A DNA stretch of 59,545 bases. Source: Sinimarinibacterium flocculans. Its GTDB lineage: Bacteria > Pseudomonadota > Gammaproteobacteria > Nevskiales > Nevskiaceae. Shown one piece after another: positions 17,371-27,194 of the stretch (the stretch's first letter is position 1; every line of letters starts with the position of its first letter). The DNA is taken from NCBI RefSeq assembly GCF_003201205.1, contig NZ_QICN01000015.1, forward strand, positions 1 to 59,545, in the 5' to 3' direction. A program made the translations under genes and the position numbers. Below the pieces are notes generated by a model. It did not search any database and was not told the DNA's origin. It worked only from the letters and a program-made list of their open reading frames with translations.

Positions 17371-20300
17371 TCATGACAGCACCTGCCGAGCCAGCCGCCG
17401 GCCGCGCAACAGCAGATACGCCGCCGGCAGCACGATCATGGAGAGCAGCGGTGCCGTCACCATACCGCCGACCATCGGCGCGGCGATGCGCTGCATCACC
17501 TCGCTGCCGGTGCCCGCGCCGATGAACAAGGGCAGCAGGCCCGCGATGATGACGGCCACCGTCATGGCCTTGGGGCGCACGCGCAGCACTGCGCCCTCGA
17601 TCAGCGCCTCGCGCAGGTCCGCAACGGTGCGCATCTGGCCGCGTTGCTCGCGCTCGCGGATGGCGTTGTCGAGGTAGATCAGCATGATGACGCCGAACTC
17701 CGCCGCGACACCGGCCAGCGCAATGAAGCCGACGCCCGAGGCCACCGACAGGTGATGCCCCAGGGCGTAGATCAGCCACAACCCACCGACCAGCGCGAAC
17801 GGCAGCGTCGCCATGATCAGCGCGGCCGAGGCTGCGCTGCGGAAGGTGAGGTACAGCAGCAGGAAGATCACCGCCAGCGTGAACGGCACGACGATCTTCA
17901 TGCGCTTTGCGGCACGCTCCAGATACTCGAACTGCCCTGACCAGGCCACCGAGTAGCCCGGCGGCAGTTGCACCTGCTCGGCCACGACCCGCTTCGCGTC
18001 CGCCACGTAGCCGCCGAGGTCGCGGCCGCGGATGTCCACATAGATCCAGCCGTTGGGCCGCGCGTTCTCGGACTTGATCATCGGTGGGCCATCGGCAATC
18101 TCTACCGTGGCGATGCTGCCCAGGGTCAGGGTCTCGCCGCGCATCGTCACGATGGGCAGCTCGCGCAGGTCCTGCACCGAGTCGCGCAACTCGCGCGGGT
18201 AGCGCAGATTGATGGGGAAACGCTGCAGGCCTTCGATGGTTTCGCCGATGTTCTGGCCGCCGACGGCGATGCTGACGATGCGCTGCACGTCTTCGATCGA
18301 GAGGCCGTAGCGTGCGGCGGCAATGCGATCCGGCACCACCTCGACATAGCGCCCGCCGGACACCCGCTCTGAGAAGGCCGAGGCGGTGCCCGGCACCTGC
18401 TTCACCACGGATTCGATCTCATTGCCGATCTGCTGAATCACATTCAGATCCGGCCCGGCGATCTTGATGCCCACCGGCGACTTGATGCCGGTGGCGAGCA
18501 TGTCGATGCGGTTGCGGATCGGCTGTACCCAGACATTGCCCATGCCGGGAATCTTCAGCGCCGCGTCCATCTCCTCGATGAGCTTTTCCGTGGTCATGCC
18601 CGCGCGCCACTCGGATTGCGGCTTGAGCATCACCGTGGTCTCGACCATCTCCAGTGGTGCCGGATCGGTGGCGGTCTCGGCGCGTCCGATCTTGCCGAAC
18701 ACCCGCTGCACTTCGGGGAAGGTTTTCAGGATGCGGTCGGTCTGCTGAAGGATCTGCGCGCCCTTGCCGACGGCCAGACCCGGCAGCGCGGTCGGCATAT
18801 AAAGCAGATCACCCTCATCCAGCGGCGGCATGAACTCGCTGCCCAGGCGCGTCGCTGGCCACAGCGTGGCGAGTGCCGCCGCCACGGCAATGACCAGCGT
18901 CGCCCTCGGGAAGGCCAGCACCTGATTGATGACCGGGCGGTAGAGCGCGATCAGCAACCGGTTCAGCGGGTTCGCGGTCTCGTCCACAATCTTGCCGCGG
19001 ATGAAGGCCACCATCAGCACTGGAATCAGCGTCACCGACAGGCCCGCCGCCGCCGCCATCGCATAGGTCTTGGTATAGGCCAGCGGCGTGAACAGGCGGC
19101 CCTCCTGCGCTTCCAGCAGGAACACCGGCACGAAGGACACGGTGATGATGAGCAGGCTGAAGAACAGCGCAGGGCCGACTTCGGCGGCGGCTTCAGCCAT
19201 CAGCTTGAGGCGCGCTTCGCCTTCCAGTTCCTGCCCGGCATGATCGTGCCGCCAGTGTTCGAGCTTCTTGTGTGCGTTCTCGATCATCACCACCGCGGCG
19301 TCCACCATCGCGCCGATGGCAATGGCGATGCCGCCCAGCGACATGATGTTGGCGTTGATGCCCTGGGCATGCATCACGATGAAGGCGGCGAGAATGCCGA
19401 TGGGCAGGGTGATGATGGCGACCAGCGCCGAGCGTAGATGCCAGAGGAAGATCACGCAGATCAGTGCAACGACGAGAAACTCCTCCAGCAACTTGTGCGA
19501 GAGGTTCTCCACCGCGCGCTCGATCAATGCGGAGCGGTCGTAGGTCTCGACGATCTCGACACCGGGCGGCAGGCTGGCCTTGAGCGTCTCCAGCTTGGCC
19601 TTCACCGCTTCGATCGTGGACTGCGCGTTCTCGCCCGAGCGCAGGACGATCACGCCGCCGACGACCTCGCCTTCGCCATCCAGCTCGGCGATGCCGCGCC
19701 GCGTCTCCGGTCCCAGCTGCACCGTCGCCACGTCGCGCAGCAGAATGGGCGTGCCGGCCTCGCCGAGCCCCACCGGGATGTCGCGGAAGTCATCCAGTGT
19801 TTTCAGATAACCGCGTGCGCGCACCATGTATTCGGCTTCGGCCAGCTCCAGCACCGAGCCGCCGGCCTCGGCATTGGCTGATTGCACAGCGTCCATCACG
19901 GTCTCCAGCGGCAGCTTGAACGCGCGCAGGCGATCCGGATCAAGCACGATCTGATACTGCTTGTTGAAGCCGCCGAGGGTGGCGACCTCGGCGACGTTGG
20001 GCACCGTCTTCAACTCGTATTTCAGGAACCAGTCCTGTATCGCGCGAAGCTGCGAGATGTCGTTCTGGCCGGTTCGATCGACCAGCGCGTATTCATAGAT
20101 CCAGCCCACGCCGGTGGCGTCCGGCCCCAGCTCCGCGCGCGCGGTCGGCGGCAAGCGGCCCTGTACCTGAGACAGATACTCGAGCACGCGCGAGCGGGCC
20201 CAGTACAGGTCCACCCCGTCCTCGAACAACACATAGACGAAGGACTCGCCGAACAAGGAGTAACCGCGCACCGTCTTGGCATAGGGCACGGACAGCAGCG

Positions 20301-20514
20301 TCGTGGTCAACGGATAGGTGACCTGATCCTCCACCACCTGGGGTGCCTGGCCCGGATACACCGTGCGCACGATGACCTGCGTGTCGGACAGGTCGGGGAT
20401 CGCGTCCAGCGGCGTGTTGGCGGCGGAATACAGGCCCCAGGCGGTGAGCATGGCCGTCGCCAGCAGCACCAGGAAGCGGTTGTGCACGGACCAGTGGATG
20501 AGCCGGGCGATCAT
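17371..20514 (-). CDS. cusA: Heavy-metal RND efflux pump, Cu(I)/Ag(I)-type (CusA-like)
   Basis: The 1047-aa protein is the proton-driven inner-membrane pump of a CusCBA system. It has the twelve-helix RND layout with two large periplasmic domains. Features typical of CusA are [15 protein letters not shown] and [13 protein letters not shown], plus two of the three copper-path methionines (WRAGMT and [14 protein letters not shown]). The third, at E. coli position 573, appears as Leu (PTALPGL). The charged helix-4 region [19 protein letters not shown] is present. It overlaps cusB by four bases, and the operon order is cusC-cusB-cusA. An Ag/Cu role is favoured over Zn/Co. Confidence 0.95.
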   Translation of the reverse strand: MIARLIHWSVHNRFLVLLATAMLTAWGLYSAANTPLDAIPDLSDTQVIVRTVYPGQAPQVVEDQVTYPLTTTLLSVPYAKTVRGYSLFGESFVYVLFEDGVDLYWARSRVLEYLSQVQGRLPPTARAELGPDATGVGWIYEYALVDRTGQNDISQLRAIQDWFLKYELKTVPNVAEVATLGGFNKQYQIVLDPDRLRAFKLPLETVMDAVQSANAEAGGSVLELAEAEYMVRARGYLKTLDDFRDIPVGLGEAGTPILLRDVATVQLGPETRRGIAELDGEGEVVGGVIVLRSGENAQSTIEAVKAKLETLKASLPPGVEIVETYDRSALIERAVENLSHKLLEEFLVVALICVIFLWHLRSALVAIITLPIGILAAFIVMHAQGINANIMSLGGIAIAIGAMVDAAVVMIENAHKKLEHWRHDHAGQELEGEARLKLMAEAAAEVGPALFFSLLIITVSFVPVFLLEAQEGRLFTPLAYTKTYAMAAAAGLSVTLIPVLMVAFIRGKIVDETANPLNRLLIALYRPVINQVLAFPRATLVIAVAAALATLWPATRLGSEFMPPLDEGDLLYMPTALPGLAVGKGAQILQQTDRILKTFPEVQRVFGKIGRAETATDPAPLEMVETTVMLKPQSEWRAGMTTEKLIEEMDAALKIPGMGNVWVQPIRNRIDMLATGIKSPVGIKIAGPDLNVIQQIGNEIESVVKQVPGTASAFSERVSGGRYVEVVPDRIAAARYGLSIEDVQRIVSIAVGGQNIGETIEGLQRFPINLRYPRELRDSVQDLRELPIVTMRGETLTLGSIATVEIADGPPMIKSENARPNGWIYVDIRGRDLGGYVADAKRVVAEQVQLPPGYSVAWSGQFEYLERAAKRMKIVVPFTLAVIFLLLYLTFRSAASAALIMATLPFALVGGLWLIYALGHHLSVASGVGFIALAGVAAEFGVIMLIYLDNAIREREQRGQMRTVADLREALIEGAVLRVRPKAMTVAVIIAGLLPLFIGAGTGSEVMQRIAAPMVGGMVTAPLLSMIVLPAAYLLLRGRRLARQVLS

Positions 20515-21848
20515 GGCGTGCTCCCTGCACCGATGCGGTTATAGGCGCCGAGCAGGCTGGCCTCCGAATCAATCAGGAACTGACCGGACGTCACCACCTG
20601 TTGGCCGGGTTCGAGACCGTCGACGACCACGATCTCCTCTTGCCGTTCCGGCCCCAACACGACCTCGACCGGGCGGTAACGGCCCTCGCGCTCGGCCACC
20701 AGCACCACGTTGCGGGTGCCGGTGCGAATCACCGCCTCACTCGGCACCAGGGTCACGCCGCGCTTCGCACCGCCGAACACCGTCACTTCGGCATACATGC
20801 CGGGCTTGAGTGTGCCGTCGGCGTTGTCGAAGGCCAGTCGTGCGCGCAGCGTGCGGGTCTGCGTATCGAGCAGCGGATAGACGTAGTCCACCGTGCCCTC
20901 GAACACCTGGCCGGGCTGGCTTTTCAGGCGCGCTTGCGCCGGCTTTCCCGCCATCACCCAGGACGCCTGCGCCTCCGGCACCTCGACCAGAATCCAGACC
21001 TTCGACAGGTCGGCCAGCTTCAGCAGCGGCATCCCTGGCGTGACCTGCGCGCCCTGGCGCACCATCAGCTCGGTGACGACGCCAGACTGCGGCGCGGCGA
21101 TCAGCGTCTGGCGCTGCGGACGGCCGCTCGTGCTCGCATTGAGCAGCTTGAGCCGCGTCTGCGCCGCTCCGATCAGCGTCGGGTCATCGAGCTTGCGCGC
21201 CAGCGCCAGCTCCTCCTGCGCGGCCAGCAGCTCGGGCGAGTAGATCCCCGCGACGACCTGACCGGCACGCACGGTGTCGCCGACGGCGCGCACATCGAGT
21301 CGCTCCACCCAACCGGCGGCGCGGGCCTCCACGACCGCGATTCGGTTCTCGTCCACCGCCACGCTGCCGACCGCGTCCACGCGCTGCCAGAACGTGCCGG
21401 TCTTGACCTCGGCGGTGCGCATGCCGAGGTTCTGCGCCATGCGCGGATCGATCTCGACGACGGTGCTGCCGGACATGCCCATACCGGCCTCGTCGGCGTA
21501 CTTGGGCACCAGCTCCATGTCCATGAAGGGCGACTTGCCGGGCGCATCGAAATGCTGGTCCGGCCGCATCGGGTCATACCAGTAGAGCACCTCGCGCTCG
21601 TCGCTCATGGCGGCATCGGCAGGTTTGTCCTCACGCTTCACCAGCTTCATGCCGCAGATCGGGCAGTTGCCGGGCTCGCCTTGCTTGACCTGCGGATGCA
21701 TCGGGCAGGTGTAGTAAACCTTGCCTTGCTCGTCGGTCATCTTCACCAGCTGGTGCTTGTGCGGGGTCATGCTCTGTGCATACCACCAGCCGCCGCCGGC
21801 ACCGGCAGCAACCACAAGGCTCAAGGCCATCAGGGTTTTCTTATTCAT
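20511..21848 (-). CDS. cusB: Periplasmic adaptor of the RND pump with heavy-metal-binding N-terminus (CusB-like)
   Basis: The 445-aa membrane-fusion protein starts at ATG 21848. A signal/anchor ([19 protein letters not shown]) is followed by a YHS-like metal-binding domain ([10 protein letters not shown] then [10 protein letters not shown]), as in many CusB and SilB proteins. A second motif, [20 protein letters not shown], lies just after it. The hairpin, lipoyl and barrel domains follow ([51 protein letters not shown]). It links CusA to the outer-membrane channel and can hand over metal. It overlaps both neighbours, so the operon is translationally coupled. Confidence 0.93.
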   Translation of the reverse strand: MNKKTLMALSLVVAAGAGGGWWYAQSMTPHKHQLVKMTDEQGKVYYTCPMHPQVKQGEPGNCPICGMKLVKREDKPADAAMSDEREVLYWYDPMRPDQHFDAPGKSPFMDMELVPKYADEAGMGMSGSTVVEIDPRMAQNLGMRTAEVKTGTFWQRVDAVGSVAVDENRIAVVEARAAGWVERLDVRAVGDTVRAGQVVAGIYSPELLAAQEELALARKLDDPTLIGAAQTRLKLLNASTSGRPQRQTLIAAPQSGVVTELMVRQGAQVTPGMPLLKLADLSKVWILVEVPEAQASWVMAGKPAQARLKSQPGQVFEGTVDYVYPLLDTQTRTLRARLAFDNADGTLKPGMYAEVTVFGGAKRGVTLVPSEAVIRTGTRNVVLVAEREGRYRPVEVVLGPERQEEIVVVDGLEPGQQVVTSGQFLIDSEASLLGAYNRIGAGSTP

Positions 21849-23142
21849 GGGTGTTCTCCCCGGCGTCGATTTCAAAGGCGCCGAGATAAGTGAGTTGGAC
21901 GAAGCGCCGGGCGAGATCGTGTTGCAGATCGAGCCGGGCCATCTGGATTTCGAGCGCCGCGCGGCGGGCATCGAGCACCTCGCGCAGCGCGTTGCGGCCG
22001 GAGCGCCAGCCCGCCAGCGCCGCCGTGATGCGGTTCCGGCTCTGCGGTAGCAGGGTCTGCTCATAGTCCTGCAGACGGATGGTCAAGCGCTCGTAGTCGT
22101 GGTGATTGAGCCGGGCCTCGGCCACGAGCTGGCGGCTCGCGTCCTCGACCGCGAACTCGGCGGCGTCCCGCTGCGCCAACGCCGCCGCGAGGCCGCGGTC
22201 CTGCCGGTTGCGCGTGAACACCGGCAGATCCACACCGACCTGCAGCATCAGCATCTCGGAGAAGGCGGGCCGGTAGCCGTAGCCGAGTTCCACGCGCCAG
22301 TCGGGTTTGAAGGCGGCCTGCGCCAGCGCCGCGCCGGTCTGCGCGGCGGCGACCTGAGCACTGGCGCCGGCCAGCTGCGGATGCGCGCGTACCCGGTCCA
22401 GGGTCGCGGCGAGGCTGGGCAGGGTCGGCGTTTCCGGCAGTTGCGGACTGACCGGCCGCCATGCCGCCTCACCGATCCAGCGCGACAGCGCGTTGCGGGC
22501 ATGGGCGACGCTCTGCTCAGCCGCGGCGACTTCGTCGCGCCGACGATCCGCTTCCTGGCGTGCGGCCAGAAACTCGGCTTGCGTGGCGGTGGTGCCGGTC
22601 TTCAAGGCGATCTCGACCGCCTGCGTCTGCGCCTCGGCTTCGCGCAGGCTGGCACGGGCGAGGCTCAGCAGCTGGTCGTAGCGCCACAGCTCCAGCCAGG
22701 CCAGGGACGCGTCCCGGCGGATCGCTCGCCGGGCGAGATCGTGCTCCGCATCGAGCCGCGCGGCCTCGCGCTCGGACAGCTCGCCGCGCAAGCGGCGCTT
22801 CTGCGCGCGCGGAAACTCCTGCATCAGGCCGACGACGATCTGTGTGTCGCCGTCACGGGTCAGCGAGTAGGCGTCGTCCGTGTTCACCGGCAGATCGGCG
22901 ATGCCGGTGAACAGTTGCGGGTCGGGCAATTGCCGGGCTGCGACGGCGGTTTCGCGCGCCGCGCGGGTCTGGGCCTCAAGGCCCTGAAGCAGAGGCTGGG
23001 CGCTGACCGCCAGGTTCGCGGCCTCCGGCAGTTTCAGCGCGACGTCTGCGGCCGGCTGTGCCCCGAGCGTGAACGGCAACAGGGCGAGCGGCAGCGCGCC
23101 GCTCAGGAGCCGCGCAGCCGCGCGGCGGAATACGGGAATCAT
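21841..23142 (-). CDS. cusC: Outer-membrane efflux channel of the Cus system (TolC family)
   Basis: The 433-aa protein has a signal (LLSGALPLALLPFTLGAQPA) and the repeated helical-barrel architecture of TolC/OEP proteins, ending in LDLQHDLARRFVQLTYLGAF. It is the first gene of the cusCBA operon and overlaps cusB by eight bases. Unlike the two cassette TolC proteins it lacks the Met/His-rich tail. It completes the tripartite route from periplasm to outside. Confidence 0.9.
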   Translation of the reverse strand: MIPVFRRAAARLLSGALPLALLPFTLGAQPAADVALKLPEAANLAVSAQPLLQGLEAQTRAARETAVAARQLPDPQLFTGIADLPVNTDDAYSLTRDGDTQIVVGLMQEFPRAQKRRLRGELSEREAARLDAEHDLARRAIRRDASLAWLELWRYDQLLSLARASLREAEAQTQAVEIALKTGTTATQAEFLAARQEADRRRDEVAAAEQSVAHARNALSRWIGEAAWRPVSPQLPETPTLPSLAATLDRVRAHPQLAGASAQVAAAQTGAALAQAAFKPDWRVELGYGYRPAFSEMLMLQVGVDLPVFTRNRQDRGLAAALAQRDAAEFAVEDASRQLVAEARLNHHDYERLTIRLQDYEQTLLPQSRNRITAALAGWRSGRNALREVLDARRAALEIQMARLDLQHDLARRFVQLTYLGAFEIDAGENTHE

Positions 23143-23207
23143 CGTTCTTCTCCACGGTCGGGCCGGACAGCGGCCCAGAGCGGCTCAGGACGAGCCGCAG
23201 ACAGGCA

Positions 23208-23579
23208 TTAACCGTGGAGGGCGATCGGAGGGCGCAGCAGAGAGCCAGTCGTGCGCGAAGCGGCGATAACGGGCGTGAGTCCGCGTCCGACTCCGGCCGG
23301 CTGTGGCAGGGCCAGAGATACCATGGCGACCGACGCCAGATGGCCCAGGGCGCAGGTGGTCATGTCGGGGCAGTTTTCGTCGCAGCAGGAGGGCTGCTGC
23401 TCGCCCATCTCGTCCGCTTGGCTCGCCATCTGCCCGTGACAGGGCATGTCGGCCATGACAGTCGCCGAGAGGGCTGGGGCCGCTGACAACGAGGCCCGCG
23501 GCGCAGCGGACACGGCAATGCCCTGCGCCAGGAGCACCAGCCCCAGGAGCATGCTCAGCAGTGTCCGGATGCGATTCAT
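23208..23579 (-). CDS. CopL/DUF2946-like secreted Cys/His protein upstream of cusC
   Basis: The 123-aa protein has a Sec signal (LLSMLLGLVLLAQGIAVSAA), then MPCHGQM, QPSCCDENCPDM and TTCALGH, which could bind metal. It ends RPPIALHG, with the same Arg-Pro-Pro ending as the proteins at 13810 and 36421. It leads the cus operon, 65 bp before cusC. By analogy it may be a metal-responsive leader or periplasmic buffer. Confidence 0.6.
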   Translation of the reverse strand: MNRIRTLLSMLLGLVLLAQGIAVSAAPRASLSAAPALSATVMADMPCHGQMASQADEMGEQQPSCCDENCPDMTTCALGHLASVAMVSLALPQPAGVGRGLTPVIAASRTTGSLLRPPIALHG

Positions 23580-23659
23580 GACGGCTATGACTCTAGGCAG
23601 GTTTCAAGGGTTCCGCAATCGGCATGAACGCTCGGGCATGACCGCCAGACGGTAACCGG

Positions 23660-24292
23660 TCAGTGACAGGGCTTCTTGACGCTGCTGCGCAGCAGCCACC
23701 AGTTCACCGGCCAGGCGACGACGAAACCCGCGGGCAGCGCCAGTGCAAAGCCTAGCCAGAACTGCGGCGCGAACACCGAGGCCGCCTGCACGCCGCCAAC
23801 GTGATAATCGGTGAAGTTCATGGCGAACTCCATCACGGCGATCGAGATCGTCTCGCCCAGCCAGATCGTCCGGAATGCCTGCGTCCAGCTCATGCCCTGC
23901 TTGACCAGGGGCCACAGGCCGAGCGCATAGCCGCTGAGGAACCCCAGCGCCGTCGCCAGTGCCATGGTGGCCCAGGGGTTGAAGCCCAGGCTCACACCGA
24001 TGGCGAGGCCGATCCACTCGCCGATGGCGCAGCCCGTCAGACAATGCAGTGTTGCCGACGTGGTCAGCCGCGCGTGTGACTGCGGCGCGCCACCGTGCAC
24101 ATGATGCGCGTGCGGCGAGGCGATCTTCGCAGCCGGTGACGGCTGGCCGGGGTTCGCTCCGCCCTGATGCTCACGCACCTTGTGATGAGCGCCACAGGCA
24201 TGTTCGTCGAGAGCCTGCTTCTGATCTATAGCGCCGCCGTCATGCCCCCTCGTCCGAGTCAGGGTGCGGGCGTGAACGTGTTCGTGCTCCAT
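23660..24292 (-). CDS. DUF4396-family membrane protein with His-rich N-terminus
   Basis: The 210-aa protein starts at ATG 24292, giving MEHEHVHARTL. Residues ~1-85 are hydrophilic with many His (EHEHVHA, HAHHVHGGAPQSHA). Residues ~90-205 form about four membrane segments of DUF4396 type (ATLHCLTGCAIGEWIGLAIG, ETISIAVMEFAMNFTDYHVG). The function of DUF4396 is not established; the His-rich region suggests metal binding. It lies one base downstream of the MerR gene and is probably co-transcribed with it from the MerR-type promoter at 24742-24772. Confidence 0.75.
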   Translation of the reverse strand: MEHEHVHARTLTRTRGHDGGAIDQKQALDEHACGAHHKVREHQGGANPGQPSPAAKIASPHAHHVHGGAPQSHARLTTSATLHCLTGCAIGEWIGLAIGVSLGFNPWATMALATALGFLSGYALGLWPLVKQGMSWTQAFRTIWLGETISIAVMEFAMNFTDYHVGGVQAASVFAPQFWLGFALALPAGFVVAWPVNWWLLRSSVKKPCH

Positions 24293-24293
24293 G

Positions 24294-24716
24294 TCAGTGC
24301 TCCCTGTAACTCGGCGTGTCCTGAGCCAGCACGCCTTCGATGATGGGACAACCCTTGAGTGATCCCTGACCGGAACACCGCCGCACCAGCGTGGCCAGCG
24401 CATCGCGGATGGCAGTCAATTCGCCCAGCTTCCGGTCAAGATCGGCCAGACGCCGCTGCGCGAGGTGCTTGACGTCCGAGCGACTGCCTTCGGCGGCATT
24501 CAGTCGCAGCAGCTCGGCGATCTCCTCAAGGCTGAAGCCCAGGGTTTTCGCGCGGCGGATGAAACGCAGGCGATCCACGTCGTCAAGCGAATAGAGCCGG
24601 TAGCCGCTCTCCGCGCGCCGCGCCTCGGGCAGCAGACCTTCGCGCTCGTAGAAACGCACGGTGTCGATGCCGACACCGGCCTGTTTCGCCACTTTGCCGA
24701 TGGTCAACGTCTGCAT
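24294..24716 (-). CDS. MerR-family heavy-metal-responsive regulator (CueR/HMRTR type)
   Basis: The 140-aa protein has an N-terminal winged HTH (LTIGKVAKQAGVGIDTVRFY, then EREGLLPEARR), a dimerisation helix, and a C-terminal metal loop CSGQGSLKGCPIIEG with two cysteines spaced as in CueR-like +1 metal sensors. It should bind the dyad in the promoter just upstream and so control itself and the DUF4396 gene. The exact metal (Cu, Ag, Au or Hg) cannot be decided; a nearby copper pump makes copper likely. Confidence 0.88.
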   Translation of the reverse strand: MQTLTIGKVAKQAGVGIDTVRFYEREGLLPEARRAESGYRLYSLDDVDRLRFIRRAKTLGFSLEEIAELLRLNAAEGSRSDVKHLAQRRLADLDRKLGELTAIRDALATLVRRCSGQGSLKGCPIIEGVLAQDTPSYREH

Positions 24717-24741
24717 AGCTCACTCCGCTTTTCTGAACACA

Positions 24742-24772
24742 GCTTAAACCCTCGACTCAGGTCCAGAGTCAA
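24742..24772 (-). promoter_or_regulatory. MerR-type promoter with 19-bp spacer and dyad
   Basis: On the minus strand TTGACT (24767-24772) and TTAAGC (24742-24747) are separated by 19 bp. The over-long spacer contains a dyad with arms GACTC and GAGTC. This is the classic layout of promoters untwisted by MerR regulators. It points to the merR/DUF4396 genes. Confidence 0.75.
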
Positions 24773-24812
24773 GGAGTCGCTCGGCAGAAGCAGGAACGCG
24801 CTGTCATGGGGT

Positions 24813-24844
24813 TTGACTCTGCACTATGGTGCAGGGTGGAGGAT
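24813..24844 (+). promoter_or_regulatory. Putative MerR-type operator for the second MerR gene
   Basis: TTGACT at 24813-24818 is followed by a perfect dyad, CTGCAC-TATG-GTGCAG, inside the spacer. A -10 box is weak (GAGGAT after 20 bp). Its position directly before the MerR gene at 24852 supports autoregulation. Confidence 0.5.
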
Positions 24845-24851
24845 GTCCGCC

Positions 24852-25274
24852 ATGAGCAATGCGAGCGATGTTCTGACCGTCGGCCAGTTGGCGAAACGTG
24901 CCGGCGTCGGTGTGCCGACGATCCGCTTCTATGAACGCCGGGGACTGCTGCCGTCGCCGGCGCGCCGCGCGTCCGGATACCGACAGTTTGCGCCCGACTG
25001 CGTACAACGCGTGCGCTTCATCCGGCATGCCCAGGAGTTGGGTTTCTCGCTGCGCGAGGTCCAGGAACTGTTGTCGCTGAGTATGGACCCGCACAAATCC
25101 TGCGCCGATGTGCGCGAACGGGCCGCAGCGAAGGTCGCCGACATCGAAGGCAGGCTCGCCAGCCTGAAGCGGATGCGGACCGTGCTGACGCGGCTGATGA
25201 AGCGCTGTCCTGGCGACGGCCCGACCGAGGCGTGCCCTATCCTGATGACGATGGAACCTGAACATGAGCGTTGA
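24852..25274 (+). CDS. MerR-family regulator of the mer-like cluster
   Basis: The 140-aa protein starts at ATG 24852 because GGAGG lies about ten bases upstream; an in-frame ATG at 24843 is too close to the SD. The HTH is LTVGQLAKRAGVGVPTIRFY. Three cysteines occur, at KSCADVRE, MKRCPGDG and EACPILM, an arrangement compatible with MerR-like Hg(II) or other thiophilic-metal binding. It overlaps the downstream transporter fusion by eleven bases, so regulator and target share one transcript. Confidence 0.85.
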   Translation: MSNASDVLTVGQLAKRAGVGVPTIRFYERRGLLPSPARRASGYRQFAPDCVQRVRFIRHAQELGFSLREVQELLSLSMDPHKSCADVRERAAAKVADIEGRLASLKRMRTVLTRLMKRCPGDGPTEACPILMTMEPEHER

Positions 25275-25989
25275 ACTGATCTATGACGCCGACTGCCCGA
25301 ACGTGGGTAAGGCGCGAACGCAGTTGCTGCGGGCCTTCGCCCTGGCCTCGCAGCCACCGCGCTGGCGCGAGTGGCGGCGCGACGACAACGCCGCGCCTGC
25401 GCGCGTCCGACGCTTTGGCTCGCCGACCATCCTGATCAACGGCCGGGATGTTGCACCGATGGCGGACGCCACCGCTTGCTGTCGTCTGTATGCGCAGGGC
25501 GGAAATGCGATGTCGGGCGTGCCGCCGGTGGACGTCATTACCCGAGCGCTGCGGCGGACCGGCAGCCGTTTCGACTGGAAAGGCGCTGGCCTTTGGGGTC
25601 CGGCAGTGGGCATCGCTTTTCTGCCCAAGCTGATCTGCCCGGCGTGTTGGCCGGCCTACGCGGCGCTGGTCGGCGCGCTCGGGCTGCCGTTCCTGCTGGA
25701 GACGGCCTTCCTGCTGCCGCTGACCCTGGCCGCCTTGGCGTTGGTGCTGAGTCTGCTCGCCTGGCGTGCGCCGCAGCGGCGGGGCTACGGCCCGTTGCGG
25801 CTCGCAGCACTCGCCGGCGCGGCCATCGTCACAGGCAAGTTCGGCTTCGAGAGCAATGTCGCCGCTTATGTGGGCGCCTCGGCCCTGTTCGGGGCTTGCA
25901 TCTGGAATTCGTGGCCCCGATCCGACGCCGCAGCCCTTCACTGTCCAGCCTGCGAGCCGGACGCTTCTCCATCCGTGACCAAGGAGTAA
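25264..25989 (+). CDS. Fusion of a DF-type thioredoxin-like domain and a MerC-like metal transporter
   Basis: The protein is 241 aa. Residues ~1-95 resemble small thioredoxin-fold DF proteins: VELIYDADCPNVGKAR holds the active-site-like CPNV, and FGSPTILINGRDV holds the cis-Pro region. Residues ~105-225 have four hydrophobic segments with a Cys pair in the first (FLPKLICPACWPAYAALVGA), as in MerC and related mercury transporters. The C-terminus has CPAC. A soluble thiol domain fused to a transporter suggests direct metal hand-over at the membrane. No merA, merP or merB is present. Confidence 0.7.
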   Translation: MSVELIYDADCPNVGKARTQLLRAFALASQPPRWREWRRDDNAAPARVRRFGSPTILINGRDVAPMADATACCRLYAQGGNAMSGVPPVDVITRALRRTGSRFDWKGAGLWGPAVGIAFLPKLICPACWPAYAALVGALGLPFLLETAFLLPLTLAALALVLSLLAWRAPQRRGYGPLRLAALAGAAIVTGKFGFESNVAAYVGASALFGACIWNSWPRSDAAALHCPACEPDASPSVTKE

Positions 25990-25992
25990 ATC

Positions 25993-26259
25993 ATGAGCAC
26001 CAAACGCAAGATCGAAGTCTTCAGCGCGGGATGCCCCGCCTGCGATGACACTGTCCAGCTGGTTCACGACATCGCCTGTGAGTCCTGCGAAGTCGCCGTG
26101 CTGGATATGCACGATCCGGTGGTCGCCGCGCGCGCCAAAGCCCTGGGGGTGCGGTCCGTCCCGGCGGTGGCGATCAACGGCGCGCTGGCAGGCTGCTGTG
26201 CGGGCCGAGGCCCTGATGCGAACAGCTTGCGTCAGTCCGGGATCGGACGAGCGCTTTAG
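25993..26259 (+). CDS. Small thioredoxin-like protein of the mer-like cluster
   Basis: The 88-aa cytoplasmic protein starts at ATG 25993 with AAGGAG upstream. It has a thioredoxin-like fold with CPACDD near the N-terminus, SVPAVAINGALAG (cis-Pro strand) and a Cys pair, GCCAGRGP, near the C-terminus. Such proteins accompany MerR-transporter genes and may take metal or reduce thiols. It is three bases behind the transporter fusion and is the last gene of this small operon. Confidence 0.75.
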   Translation: MSTKRKIEVFSAGCPACDDTVQLVHDIACESCEVAVLDMHDPVVAARAKALGVRSVPAVAINGALAGCCAGRGPDANSLRQSGIGRAL

Positions 26260-26330
26260 GAGATCGGGTGTCGCGGACAGTCTCTGGAGGATTCCCGATT
26301 CCGGCACGGCGATCCCGTGTGATCCTTACC

Positions 26331-26840
26331 TCACTTACCGTCACGTCGCTTGCCGGTGCGGCTTGCGGAGCGCGGTGAATCGCGTTGTGCGCCGGCTGGC
26401 GTCCTTGGCCGTCGCTTCTGCCGTCGCGGAGCGGACTCCGAGGGACCGTCGCCTACCATGGTTGCCCCTTGCAGCGCCGAATCCAGTCTCGCCAGCGAGA
26501 GTGCAGTCGCGATCGTGCGCGTGAACCGGAGGTATCCATCTCGAACCCCGCTGTGCCAGCGAGCCCACAACTCATGGATGGCGCGGGCGTCGGACGAATC
26601 GGTTCGAATTTCGGGAACAGTCCCGCATGCGCCCTCTGGGAGTGGAAGTCGGACGAACTCAGTGCTCGGATCATCGTCCGCCAGGAGTATCCCCTCGAAA
26701 CTCACGCGGTCGATCAGGCCGATGACCGTCAGCGAGAAGCCGGCCAGTTCGGCAGGACGGTAGTCGGCGAGCAGCGTAATGGCGCGGCCGCTCTTGATTG
26801 CCCGGGTGAGATAAGTAGGCAGACGCTCGGATGCAGGCAT
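26331..26840 (-). CDS. Unknown protein with basic C-terminal tail (pair member B, copy 2)
   Basis: The 169-aa protein starts at ATG 26840. The core (PTYLTRAIKSGRAITLLADY, then EFVRLPLPEG and RIATALSLARLD-like helices) is not recognised. The last ~45 residues are Arg/Lys/Ser-rich (RRQKRRPRTPAG, SRTGKRRDGK), as in nucleic-acid-binding tails. It closely matches the protein at 27440-27952 from end to end. It follows the 91-aa protein A2 by 33 bp, as its copy follows A1. Confidence 0.7.
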   Translation of the reverse strand: MPASERLPTYLTRAIKSGRAITLLADYRPAELAGFSLTVIGLIDRVSFEGILLADDDPSTEFVRLPLPEGACGTVPEIRTDSSDARAIHELWARWHSGVRDGYLRFTRTIATALSLARLDSALQGATMVGDGPSESAPRRQKRRPRTPAGAQRDSPRSASRTGKRRDGK

Positions 26841-26873
26841 GGTTCTCTCCAATCAGGTGCAAGGTGGCGAAGT

Positions 26874-27149
26874 TCACTGCGGCCGCTCCCCTGATTTCGG
26901 CGGGTCGGCCTCCGATTCAGCCTCGGAAGGCGCTGGGTCCAGTTCGTGCACGGAAAACGGTTCGGGCTCGACATCAAACGCGTCGGTGATCTCGTCGAGC
27001 AGGTACGGACCGAAATCCGGAGTGCCCGCAAGTCGAAGGACGTAGTACCAGCCAGCGTGGTCCTGAAGGACACGCAGCATCTGGTCCGGATAGGCTCGCC
27101 TGCGCAAGCGGATCTCGCGAGCAAATCGCGCGCGCTGGTCGGCAGCCAT
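26874..27149 (-). CDS. Unknown 91-aa protein with acidic tail (pair member A, copy 2)
   Basis: The N-terminal part (FAREIRLRRRAYPDQMLRVL, then HAGWYYVLRLAG and FGPYLLDEITDAFDVE) is nearly identical to the protein at 27987-28262. The C-terminus is acidic and variable. It has no signal peptide or membrane segment, and I do not recognise the family. It always stands directly upstream of a B protein with a basic tail, which suggests that A and B act together. Confidence 0.7.
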   Translation of the reverse strand: MAADQRARFAREIRLRRRAYPDQMLRVLQDHAGWYYVLRLAGTPDFGPYLLDEITDAFDVEPEPFSVHELDPAPSEAESEADPPKSGERPQ

Positions 27150-27194
27150 CAGACGCTCCCCGCGCGAAGGGTCAAAGCCTGCGCGACCAGGGGT

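Noticed and set aside
24843-26259. Calling the cluster a mercury-resistance (mer) operon
   Set aside because: No merA, merP or merB is present, and the transporter is a fusion. Only mer-like regulation and transport can be supported.
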